From Rhodospirillaceae bacterium (lineage in GTDB: Bacteria; Pseudomonadota; Alphaproteobacteria; MPNO01; UBA2964): a DNA stretch of 22,688 bases. The notes under the pieces were generated by a model, which was not told the origin of the DNA, made no database searches, and worked only from the letters and a program-made list of their open reading frames with translations. The position numbers were made by a program, and so were the translations under genes. Shown here piece by piece: positions 16,488-22,688 of this stretch (its first letter is position 1; every line of letters begins with the position of its first letter). The stretch covers positions 94,756 to 117,443 of the forward strand of contig PATI01000016.1 of assembly GCA_002712335.1 (NCBI GenBank). Reading direction: 5' to 3'.

Positions 16488-17536
16488 TTCAAGGATTTTG
16501 GGACTAAAAATTGCATTCCTAACCAACGCCAACGACCGTCCTTTTCAGGAAATGTGCAATTAATCCTCGTGCGACCGGGTGGAAATGCCTTATTTCCTCT
16601 GACCTCGACTCGCGTTTTTCCCAGAATTTCTATGCGCATTTTATCTTTATGGCTTCCATAACACGCCAATTGAGAAATACGGTTCATTAACTTTCTCTGA
16701 AGGGAAAAACCAAATATTGGCGGGTTATTTTGCCATCTAAGATACGGGTCTTCTGGAGTTAAATCGGCTATTCGTAAGGGTAGCGCCCTTATTGCCAAGC
16801 GAAGTCTTTTTAGGTCCCCATAAGACTCATTAAATGTAAAGCGAGGCAAATACATAAAATTTGAATATTGATATATTACACCGGAGTGTTGTCCGAATCC
16901 CACCGTAAAGCCAGAATCACGGCTTACTTTTTCTACTTCTAGACTGAATTCACCGTAAGGATATGCAATCATTTTAGGAATTTTTCCGAGTTCTTTTTTA
17001 AATCTAATGTTTGATTTTTTTAATTCAAAAGCATTTCTATGCATAGAAGCTTCTGGCATGTGTAGATGACTAGCTGTTTGACTTCCAATATTGGCCCCAC
17101 CTTTTACAAGTTCGCGTAATTGATTCCATGACATGTAGCCAGGAGCTTCTTTATCGAGAGGATCTGTCGCCACAAAGATGGTATATGGAAAATTATTTTC
17201 CAACAGCAAAGGCGCTCCTATCTTATAAAAAGATAAGTAAGCATCATCGATACTTATTCCTATAGTTTTAGGAGGCAACGGTTTTCCATTTCGAACCGCA
17301 GCAATAATTCTTGGGATTGGAGTTACATTATAATTATTAATTTTTAGCTCTAATAAATGGGCTTTAAACTGCTTAACGGTAATATTGGTAGTGGGATATT
17401 TGCTTTCTCCAAACCGATGATACATGAGAATAACAGCAGAATCAGTGGCAAATGCTTTAAAAGGGACAATTACTGAGAGAAGTAGGTTGGCGATTATAAA
17501 AATATAAATTCTGCTGTTTCGCGATTTAATTTTCAT
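16484..17536 (-). CDS. Secreted polysaccharide deacetylase-like (NodB/CE4) protein lacking one zinc His
   Basis: A 350-residue protein with a signal peptide (residues 1-30: basic start, hydrophobic core, cut near AFA-TD), so it is exported. The CE4/NodB homology domain spans about 34-240: ILMYHRFG (36-43), motif 1 ISIDDAYLS with Asp97-Asp98, motif 2 GSQTASHLHMP (151-161), motif 3 IAYPYGEF (190-197), and the late LPRFTF (230-235). Motif 2 normally reads H-S/T-x-x-H and supplies two zinc ligands; here the first is Gln153, with His157 kept. The enzyme may use a changed metal site or be inactive. Residues 260-350 have no domain I recognise. It lies 77 nt after the dipeptidase gene on the minus strand and tail to tail with the Bax-type gene. 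Confidence 0.8.
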   Translation of the reverse strand: MKIKSRNSRIYIFIIANLLLSVIVPFKAFATDSAVILMYHRFGESKYPTTNITVKQFKAHLLELKINNYNVTPIPRIIAAVRNGKPLPPKTIGISIDDAYLSFYKIGAPLLLENNFPYTIFVATDPLDKEAPGYMSWNQLRELVKGGANIGSQTASHLHMPEASMHRNAFELKKSNIRFKKELGKIPKMIAYPYGEFSLEVEKVSRDSGFTVGFGQHSGVIYQYSNFMYLPRFTFNESYGDLKRLRLAIRALPLRIADLTPEDPYLRWQNNPPIFGFSLQRKLMNRISQLACYGSHKDKMRIEILGKTRVEVRGNKAFPPGRTRINCTFPEKDGRWRWLGMQFLVPKSLN

Positions 17537-17613
17537 AGTTTTTTTTCACTTCATATTCTGTATTTATGGTGCCAGTTTTAAACTTTAGAAAACACTTTCT
17601 GAAAAATTTAATC

Positions 17614-18168
17614 CTATTTCATAATACTTCTTGGAATATCTGTATCGCTTATTAAAGCAAACTCTCGTGCATTAAATAGTTGATAATGCCACCATTCATT
17701 GCGATAAAAATCCCATCCAGCTAAAGTCATTATCCCAAGCAGAGTCAATCTATTTTGTTGGGCGATTTTGGAGATTTTAGTATTCCCATGGTGCGATTTG
17801 GTTGTAAAGTCGTCAAAATCTGTTCCCATTTCAAGGGGGGTCCCATTCAAATCAATCAGGGTAAGATCAATAGCGACACCTCGCGAGTGAGGGGAGCCTT
17901 TTTTGGGGTTTGCCAGAAAATTGGAATCGGGCGTGTGATCCCACAAAACCCATTGAGCCTCCGATGGTCGAAAGGCATCGTATATAAGCAGGCGGTATCC
18001 AATATTGGCCGCATATTCTATGGCCTTCAAAAGTGCTAGGGATGCATCCTGATGCAAATAACAAATAGCATTTTTATAAACCACCTTTTCGGTGAAATTA
18101 TCCGTCGTTGCATAGGCAAGAGAAATATCTACATCAAATTTTGGTTTTTTAATTTCAACGAGTTTCAT
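17614..18168 (-). CDS. ddpX: D-alanyl-D-alanine dipeptidase (VanX/DdpX, peptidase M15D)
   Basis: A 184-residue zinc dipeptidase that hydrolyses D-Ala-D-Ala to D-alanine. All key positions of the VanX family are visible: the transition-state arginine in YDAFRP (Arg67), the zinc ligands in SPHSRGVAID (His94 and Asp101), and the catalytic Glu158 and zinc ligand His161 in NEWWHYQL. There is no signal peptide, so it should act in the cytoplasm, in line with use of D-Ala-D-Ala recovered from peptidoglycan turnover. Vancomycin resistance is unlikely because no vanH, vanA or regulator genes are near. It begins 64 nt from tsaB in the opposite direction and is followed by the deacetylase-like gene. The ATG has no clear Shine-Dalgarno sequence. 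Confidence 0.9.
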   Translation of the reverse strand: MKLVEIKKPKFDVDISLAYATTDNFTEKVVYKNAICYLHQDASLALLKAIEYAANIGYRLLIYDAFRPSEAQWVLWDHTPDSNFLANPKKGSPHSRGVAIDLTLIDLNGTPLEMGTDFDDFTTKSHHGNTKISKIAQQNRLTLLGIMTLAGWDFYRNEWWHYQLFNAREFALISDTDIPRSIMK

Positions 18169-18232
18169 TGGGTGTGGATCTTTCGAAATACTGATAAAAT
18201 TTAATACTTTTTAAAATTGTACGAAGCAAATT

Positions 18233-18925
18233 ATGAAAATTCTAGGAATAGATTCAGCACTTGGGTTTTGTTCGGCGGCAGTTTTGGATCGGAATAACTC
18301 TTCAAAATGTTTCAACCTTGAGTTTGAAGGTCATTCAGAAATGTTAATTCCAATTATACAAAGAGTGATGCAAGAGGCCGAGCTACCATTTCACGCACTC
18401 GACTTGATAGCAGTAACAGTGGGGCCAGGCTCATTTACCGGACTAAGAGCGGGTTTGTCTGCAGCAAAGGGTTTAGGTTTAGCTCTAGATATACCTGTAC
18501 ATGGTGTCACAACCCTTGAGGCAGTCGCATTTGGAGCTAAAAGCAATTCTTCAAATAAGGGGTCTCTAAACATTGCAGTGGCCCTTGATACAAAACGTGA
18601 TGAGATCTACTTTCAGAATTTTAATGCAAATTCTATCGCGAAAGATAAAGCTATAGCCGGTTCTATTAAAGATATTATTGAATTGTTGCCTCTTGGCCCG
18701 CTTAGTCTTTGTGGCGACGCAGCTGAGAGGCTTTTTGCGAATGTCCCGGAATCAAGAGTGGAAAATATAAATTGTTTAAATAATATTGGTAAGCCAAATG
18801 CAAAATATGTGGCAAAAATTGCAGTAAATCGTTTGGAAAACCCTCTTAGTGCAAGTCCTTTTTATATTAACCCTGCGGCTACAAAGCAGCCTAAAGACAA
18901 AAATATCACAAGACCGTGGAAATAA
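18233..18925 (+). CDS. tsaB: tRNA threonylcarbamoyladenosine biosynthesis protein TsaB
   Basis: A partner of TsaD and TsaE in making t6A at position 37 of ANN-decoding tRNAs. The 230-residue length is normal. The actin/HSP70-like N-terminus MKILGIDSALGFCSAAVLD and the conserved VTVGPGSFTGLRAGLSAAKG (61-80) identify it. The C-terminal half is weakly conserved as in the family, with YINPAATKQPK near the end. It has lost the metal and catalytic residues of TsaD, as expected of TsaB. Its stop overlaps the GTG start of rimI by 10 nt, so the two genes are translationally coupled. Confidence 0.93.
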   Translation: MKILGIDSALGFCSAAVLDRNNSSKCFNLEFEGHSEMLIPIIQRVMQEAELPFHALDLIAVTVGPGSFTGLRAGLSAAKGLGLALDIPVHGVTTLEAVAFGAKSNSSNKGSLNIAVALDTKRDEIYFQNFNANSIAKDKAIAGSIKDIIELLPLGPLSLCGDAAERLFANVPESRVENINCLNNIGKPNAKYVAKIAVNRLENPLSASPFYINPAATKQPKDKNITRPWK

Positions 18926-19383
18926 CTGATAACATTGAAACACTGCGCGAAGTAGATATTGAAATTGTATCTAAAATACATAAAGCCTGTTTTTTTGACG
19001 CTTGGAGCCCGAACGTTATTAGAAAAATTTTAAATACAAATGGTGCTTTTGGTATGGTAGCTCGGCATCGGACTGATAAATCGATTGTCGGATTTGCTAT
19101 TGCACGAATTGCTGCAGACGAGTGTGAATTGCTATCTCTCGGGGTCGCTTCAGAGAATCGGGCTAACGGGGCTGGCGGAAGTCTACTCAGCGCTGTCATA
19201 ATTCGTGCAATGGCAGAGAGAGCAAGATGGTTATTTTTAGAGGTTGCGGAAGATAATTATGTTGCGCTGAAATTATATGCTGCCCAAGGTTTAAAAAGGG
19301 TGGGTCAACGACTTAACTATTATGAAAATCCCGATGGTTCTAGAACCAACGCGATAACTATGCGCTGTGCTTTGCCCTATTAG
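18916..19383 (+). CDS. rimI: Ribosomal protein S18-alanine N-acetyltransferase RimI (GNAT)
   Basis: A 155-residue single-domain GNAT enzyme. The family acetylates the N-terminal alanine of ribosomal protein S18 using acetyl-CoA. Visible parts are the N-terminal IHKACFFDAWSPNVIRKIL, the acetyl-CoA loop region LLSLGVASENRANGAGGSLL (RxxGxG/A type), and the C-terminal LEVAEDNYVALKLYAAQGLK followed by VGQRLNYY, which is typical of RimI. The start must be the GTG at 18916: the frame has a stop at 18892-18894 and no other start codon before it. The start lies inside the end of tsaB. The tsaB-rimI pair is common in Proteobacteria. It ends 14 nt from the convergent tusA-like gene. Confidence 0.92.
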   Translation: MEITDNIETLREVDIEIVSKIHKACFFDAWSPNVIRKILNTNGAFGMVARHRTDKSIVGFAIARIAADECELLSLGVASENRANGAGGSLLSAVIIRAMAERARWLFLEVAEDNYVALKLYAAQGLKRVGQRLNYYENPDGSRTNAITMRCALPY

Positions 19384-19397
19384 AAATAAAGTATTAT

Positions 19398-19655
19398 CTA
19401 GTTCTTTTGCATAATAAGGTGGTGTATGAGCAAAGTGCTACATGATCCGTTATCTTCTTCAGGTTGAATGCTTAATACAGTGTGTCCAAGTTCCCTAATG
19501 GATGCTGGTACATTTTGAATTGGCTCTTCTCCCGCAAGACGGATTGTGGCAATGGCTCCCGATTGTAATTTATCTATAAACAAACGAGTTTTAACGAAGG
19601 TCATCGGGCAGACCTCCTCTGTGATATCAAGAAAATTGTCTTGGTTTTTTTTCAT
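19398..19655 (-). CDS. TusA/SirA-like sulfurtransferase-family protein
   Basis: A small soluble protein of 85 residues from the ATG at 19655; an upstream TTG at 19661 would add two residues. The fold signature is FLDITEEVCPMTFVKTRLF, with one conserved cysteine at the end of the first strand, followed by IATIRLAGEEP and VPASIRELGHTVLSI. Canonical TusA proteins carry Cys-Pro-x-Pro; here it is Cys-Pro-Met-Thr, a form I associate with an alphaproteobacterial subgroup. Members pass sulfur as a persulfide on the cysteine or serve as redox modules; the partner is unknown here. It is divergent from the fur-type gene, with about 160 nt between the start codons. Confidence 0.83.
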   Translation of the reverse strand: MKKNQDNFLDITEEVCPMTFVKTRLFIDKLQSGAIATIRLAGEEPIQNVPASIRELGHTVLSIQPEEDNGSCSTLLIHHLIMQKN

Positions 19656-19758
19656 CTTCAAATTTGATTAAAAAAGATCTGTCAACAATATTTTAAAGAA
19701 TAAATTGGGTAATTGAAACTGGCCAATAGCTTATCTAATATCCTATAAATAAGTTAGT

Positions 19759-19798
19759 TTTCCATTTTTGATTCAAATTTGCTATATTGTGCACAATA
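19759..19798 (+). promoter_or_regulatory. Promoter of the Fur-family gene with overlapping palindromic operator candidate
   Basis: TTTCCA (19759-19764) and TATATT (19783-19788) are separated by 18 nt. TG at 19780-19781 makes an extended -10 box. The perfect 14-base palindrome TATTGTGCACAATA (19785-19798) overlaps the -10 and the expected start site near 19795. A protein bound there would block RNA polymerase, so autoregulation by the downstream Fur-family protein or control by another dimeric regulator is plausible. The palindrome is directly visible; the binding protein is not known. Confidence 0.5.
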
Positions 19799-19819
19799 AT
19801 TTGGAAATAGTTGGCTCAA

Positions 19820-20275
19820 ATGAATACACAAATATCCAGCATCGAAGCGGCATGTATCGAGAAAGGTATGAAAATGACAGAACAGCGTCGTGTAATCGCG
19901 CGAGTTCTATCAGATTCCACTGATCATCCCGATGTGGAGGGTGTTTATAAACGTGCCTCGAGTATTGATCCCAAAATTAGTATTGCCACGGTGTATCGAA
20001 CATTAAGGTTGTTTGATATTGCAAATATTATAGAAAGACTTGATTTCGGGGATGGCCGCGCTCGCTATGAAGTCGCCACAGAGGACTCACATCACCATCA
20101 TTTAATTGACATGAAAACAGGTGATGTTCTGGAGTTTGAGAACGAAGAGTTAGAAAACATTAAAAAACAAATTGCTCATGACCTAGGATACAAACTAGTT
20201 GGAGAAAGATTGGAGCTCTATGGAGTTCAGATTGAATCGAAAACATCAGATCCTAGTAGCGATCAAGAAAATTAA
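19820..20275 (+). CDS. fur: Fur/Mur-family metal-responsive transcriptional regulator
   Basis: A dimeric repressor that senses Fe2+ or, in many Alphaproteobacteria, Mn2+ (then called Mur). From the ATG at 19820 it has 151 residues. The winged helix carries KMTEQRRVIARVL and the recognition helix SIATVYRTLRLF, then the hinge ERLDFGDGRARYE. The dimerisation and metal part has SHHHHLID and DVLEFENEELE. The CxxC structural zinc pairs are absent, as usual in alphaproteobacterial Fur/Mur. The heme regulatory motif of Irr is not seen. An in-frame TTG at 19811, preceded by GGAA at 19803-19806, could be the true start and would add MAQ. Its own promoter region contains a 14-bp palindrome. olsB follows after 86 nt. 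Confidence 0.9.
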   Translation: MNTQISSIEAACIEKGMKMTEQRRVIARVLSDSTDHPDVEGVYKRASSIDPKISIATVYRTLRLFDIANIIERLDFGDGRARYEVATEDSHHHHLIDMKTGDVLEFENEELENIKKQIAHDLGYKLVGERLELYGVQIESKTSDPSSDQEN

Positions 20276-20361
20276 ATTTTTATTTAATCGTCTCATTTTT
20301 ATTAAAAGTACACGTATTTTCTAACTAATTCGATTTACTTAGGGTCAGATGGTTTGTAAGC

Positions 20362-21197
20362 GTGAGGGACGAACTTTTGGTTGCATTGTCAGTTAATCTT
20401 GATTTTCTTAAAACTATCAGTACGCGTAATCTCTCTGTTAGGTCAGCTGTGAAGCCTGAAGAGATTGCAGCTGCCCAATCCTTGCGCTACAGAGTTTTTT
20501 ATGAGGAAATGGGTGCAACACCCTCAGATAAGATACGAAATCTGCGTTTAGATTTTGATAAATTTGACGCGGTTTGTGATCATTTAATTGTTATTTGTAA
20601 AGATCGAACTGATTTACTTTGTGGTGTTGTTGGAACTTATAGAATTCTGCGGGGGCCATTGCCTTGAAATGGGAAGGATTTTATTCCGCCAATGAATTTG
20701 ATCTTACCGCTTTACTCGATGTAGAAGGCGAGATTATGGAACTAGGGCGGTCTTGCGTTGATCCGGTCCATCGAACAAAATCTACGATGCAGTTGTTATG
20801 GCAGGCTATTGCTGCTTATGTTCAACATTACCAAATTAAAGTCTTATTTGGTTGTGCTAGTTTTAATGGGATAGAGCCGGTAAATTTAAAGCTAACATTG
20901 TCATATCTTTACCACCATCATTTCGCACCAAGAGAAATAAGGCCCACCGCGATTGCTGTTAGGTTTTTTAAGTTAAATTGGTTACCCGCTGAGGATATCG
21001 AGCCCTGCACTGCTTGGAGGGCACTACCGCCTTTAATTAAGGGATATCTTAGGCTTGGTAGGTTTGTCGGTGATGGAGCTGTGGTTGACCCCCAGTTTAA
21101 TACGACTGATATTTCGATAATTGTTAAAACCAAACTAATAACTGATAAATACTTTCGTCATTATGAGCGTTCTGCAAGCTGGTCAGGTGTTAGATAA
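20362..21197 (+). pseudogene. olsB: olsB-type ornithine N-acyltransferase, frameshifted in a G run
   Basis: OlsB transfers a 3-hydroxyacyl group from acyl carrier protein to ornithine, the first step of ornithine-lipid synthesis. The gene begins at GTG 20362, and the first frame gives 101 residues (SLRYRVFYEEMGA, CGVVGTYRILR) before a TGA at 20665-20667. The next frame resumes the same protein: WEGFYSANEFDL, EIMELGRSCVDPVHRTK, LFGCASFNG and PPLIKGYLRLGRFVGDGAVV, to the stop at 21195-21197. Adding one G to the five-G run at 20651-20655 joins the halves as ILRGAIALKWEGFYS with natural spacing and about 278 residues. All other motifs look intact, so the break is recent, a sequencing error, or a slippage site. 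The 3' end overlaps olsA by 35 nt. Confidence 0.85.
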
Positions 21198-21984
21198 AAG
21201 GTTGAGTTCGTCCATTAGAGCGGCTTGCCGTCTTTGTCTATATATTTTGTTTACTTTGGCTATTTTGCCTCTGCAAATTTTGGCCGTGTTATTTAGTGCA
21301 AAACTCAAAATTTATATTCCTGTTTTTTATCATAAACTTTGTATCCGTATCTTTGGAATTAAACTGCGGGTGCACGGTAAAAATACCGAAGAAACTCCAG
21401 TTCTTTATGTTTCTAATCATGTGAGTTATTCGGATATAAGTATATTAGGGTCTCTAATAGAGGCGTCATTTGTTTCTAAGGCAGAAGTATCAAGGTGGCC
21501 TCTCTTTGGTCAGTTAGCTAAGCTGAATAGGACAGTTTTTATTCAACGGCGGCGCTCCTTGGCTGCCGATCAAAGGGATCATTTAAGTCGGCGTCTAGCC
21601 AATGGTGATAATCTGATTTTATTTCCGGAGGGTACCAGTGCTGACGGCGTGCACGTTTTACCTTTCAAAAGTACACTTTTTTCAGTTGCGTCACAAAATG
21701 GACATTGTAAGACTTTATTTGTTCAGCCAGTTTCTATTTCATACACATGTCTCGATGGTATCCCGATCAGCCGTGTTCTTTTACCATATATTGCGTGGTA
21801 TGGTAAAATGAAGTTAGTCCCCCATCTTTTCACATTTCTCGGGCTAGGCAATGTGACCGTAGATGTCAAATTTCATACTCCAATTCCAAGCTCGCAATTT
21901 AAGGACCGAAAAGAAATAGCAGAATATTGTCAAAGTGTAATATCTGCTGGTGCTAATCGCTCTAACTATGGCCGCAGGAAATAG
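21163..21984 (+). CDS. olsA: PlsC/OlsA-family 1-acyl-sn-glycerol-3-phosphate (lyso-ornithine lipid) acyltransferase
   Basis: A 273-residue membrane-associated acyltransferase. A hydrophobic segment (about 22-46) precedes the catalytic H-x4-D motif SNHVSYSD (His86, Asp91). The phosphate/acceptor motif is LFPEGTSADG (153-162), and FVQPVSISY with a late proline-rich stretch completes the PlsC pattern. Members acylate lysophosphatidic acid or, for OlsA, the hydroxyl of lyso-ornithine lipid. Its start lies inside the end of olsB, which favours an OlsA role, although plsC-type genes before miaB are also common in Alphaproteobacteria. If olsB is truly broken, this gene would still be needed for phosphatidic acid only if no other plsC exists. 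The frame is intact. Confidence 0.88.
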   Translation: MSVLQAGQVLDKRLSSSIRAACRLCLYILFTLAILPLQILAVLFSAKLKIYIPVFYHKLCIRIFGIKLRVHGKNTEETPVLYVSNHVSYSDISILGSLIEASFVSKAEVSRWPLFGQLAKLNRTVFIQRRRSLAADQRDHLSRRLANGDNLILFPEGTSADGVHVLPFKSTLFSVASQNGHCKTLFVQPVSISYTCLDGIPISRVLLPYIAWYGKMKLVPHLFTFLGLGNVTVDVKFHTPIPSSQFKDRKEIAEYCQSVISAGANRSNYGRRK

Positions 21985-22137
21985 TTTTAGGTTTATTCTC
22001 AGGTCTAGGACATACATAGACAAAAAAACTACATTTCTTGACTAATTGCTGCACATTGCTAGTGTCAGCCTGGTTGCGGTGAGAATTAAAAATTTGATTA
22101 AGGTTTTGAATAGCCGCACATATTTTCGGATTGTATA

Positions 22138-22688
22138 TTGGCAAAGAAGGTATTTATCAAAAGCTACGGCTGTCAGATGAACGTTTATGACTCTACCCGA
22201 ATGGAAGATGTCATGAAGCAGGATGGCTATGTCTCCACCGCTAATATTAGTGATGCAGATTTGGTTGTTCTAAATACCTGTCATATTCGTGAAAAGGCTG
22301 CAGAAAAGTTATACTCTGAACTTGGTCGTTTGCGGTGTGATAAAACCTCAAAAACCATGATTGCTGTTGCGGGTTGTGTGGCTCAAGCAGAGCAGGAAGA
22401 AATTGCTAGGCGGGCACCCTATGTGGATATCATTGTGGGACCGCAAAGTTATCATAGATTACCAAAACTTGTTGCAGATGTAGAGGCCTCTAAAATACTG
22501 GGCCACCGAAAACGGTCTATTGATATTGATTTTCCTCTTGAGTCAAAATTCGACTTATTACCGACTGTTCAGGAAAGAGGTGTATCGGCTTTTTTAACAA
22601 TACAAGAAGGGTGTGACAAATTTTGTTCCTTTTGTGTTGTTCCTTATACTCGTGGTGCGGAATTCTCTCGTCCCGTTGATAGTGTTCT
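22138..22688 (+). CDS. miaB: tRNA-2-methylthio-N6-dimethylallyladenosine synthase MiaB, 3' end cut off
   Basis: A radical SAM methylthiotransferase that turns i6A37 into ms2i6A37 in tRNA. The first 183 codons are in the window. The N-terminal UPF0004 domain shows its three cluster cysteines: SYGCQMN (Cys12), NTCHIREKA (Cys48) and VAGCVAQAE (Cys80). The radical SAM C-x3-C-x2-C is in [17 protein letters not shown] (Cys159, Cys163, Cys166). The start is taken as TTG 22138: an in-frame stop at 22111-22113 and no ATG or GTG between leave this codon, and GGA (22128-22130) stands 7 nt upstream. The first residues [19 protein letters not shown] fit family N-termini. The 153 nt between olsA and this start hold no other gene that I can support. 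Confidence 0.94.
   Translation, partial: MAKKVFIKSYGCQMNVYDSTRMEDVMKQDGYVSTANISDADLVVLNTCHIREKAAEKLYSELGRLRCDKTSKTMIAVAGCVAQAEQEEIARRAPYVDIIVGPQSYHRLPKLVADVEASKILGHRKRSIDIDFPLESKFDLLPTVQERGVSAFLTIQEGCDKFCSFCVVPYTRGAEFSRPVDSV

Noticed and set aside
17614..18168. ddpX as part of a vancomycin-resistance locus
   Set aside because: No vanH, vanA/B-type ligase or two-component regulator nearby; DdpX-like housekeeping or catabolic use fits a Gram-negative context.
20271..20288. ATTAAAT-TTTT-ATTTAAT hairpin at the end of fur as a terminator
   Set aside because: AT-only stem, overlaps the stop codon, and is not followed by a clean T run.
20645..20668. Programmed -1 ribosomal frameshift in olsB as the favoured explanation
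   Set aside because: The G run permits slippage, but I see no strong downstream stem or pseudoknot and OlsB is not known for recoding; a missing base is simpler. It is kept only as an option.
20664..21197. The second olsB half as a separate gene starting at TTG
   Set aside because: Its first residues continue the GNAT/OlsB fold without a natural N-terminus, and the missing part sits directly upstream in the other frame; one frameshifted gene explains both.
21985..22137. A promoter or RNA element before miaB
   Set aside because: TTGACT occurs near 22038 but no convincing -10 box follows at the right distance, and no stable structure is evident by eye.

Overview
The window looks like a piece of an alphaproteobacterial chromosome, probably from a fairly AT-rich free-living (perhaps marine) lineage. 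I infer this from gene content and order, not from a search. The blocks mutS-glnD-murJ-trpS, tsaB-rimI-fur and olsB-olsA-miaB, the C-terminal phosphotransacetylase-like domain on the malic enzyme, the ornithine-lipid genes and the Fur/Mur-type regulator all fit that group. I see no rRNA, tRNA, CRISPR array, insertion sequence or prophage. The window is densely coding and no gene-free gap exceeds about 160 bases.

Layout. (1) 1-2110, plus strand: the 3' part of a PfkB-family sugar/nucleoside kinase cut by the window edge, then an AmpG-like MFS permease. (2) 2215-4545, minus strand: maeB, convergent with the permease and divergent from mutS. (3) 4676-16487, plus strand: a long run of mutS, glnD, murJ, trpS, an SLC13-type transporter, a double-domain universal stress protein and a Bax-type glucosaminidase. 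Gaps are about 65-70 nt up to trpS and only 6-13 nt after it. (4) 16484-18168, minus strand: a secreted polysaccharide deacetylase-like protein and a VanX/DdpX-type D-Ala-D-Ala dipeptidase. (5) 18233-19383, plus strand: tsaB and rimI, overlapping by 10 nt. (6) 19398-19655, minus strand: a small TusA/SirA-like protein. (7) 19820-21984, plus strand: a Fur-family regulator, an olsB reading frame broken by an apparent one-base deletion, and olsA/plsC. (8) 22138-end, plus strand: the 5' part of miaB from a TTG start.

Themes. The backbone is housekeeping: mismatch repair, nitrogen sensing, lipid II flipping, tRNA charging, t6A and ms2i6A tRNA modification, and ribosomal-protein acetylation. Between trpS and tsaB sits a cassette that is less standard: transporter + stress protein, then three proteins linked to peptidoglycan or polysaccharide turnover (glucosaminidase, deacetylase-like protein, D-Ala-D-Ala dipeptidase). 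With murJ and an AmpG-like permease also present, envelope turnover is a recurring subject.

The points most worth a second look are the olsB frameshift at a G run, the deacetylase-like protein lacking the first zinc-ligand histidine, an SLC13 transporter whose first SNT motif reads GEH, a 14-bp perfect palindrome overlapping an extended -10 box before fur, and a short ORF plus GC hairpin at the trpS ribosome-binding site. I did not find a clear, wholly new system. The trpS-tsaB cassette is the best candidate for an undescribed functional unit.
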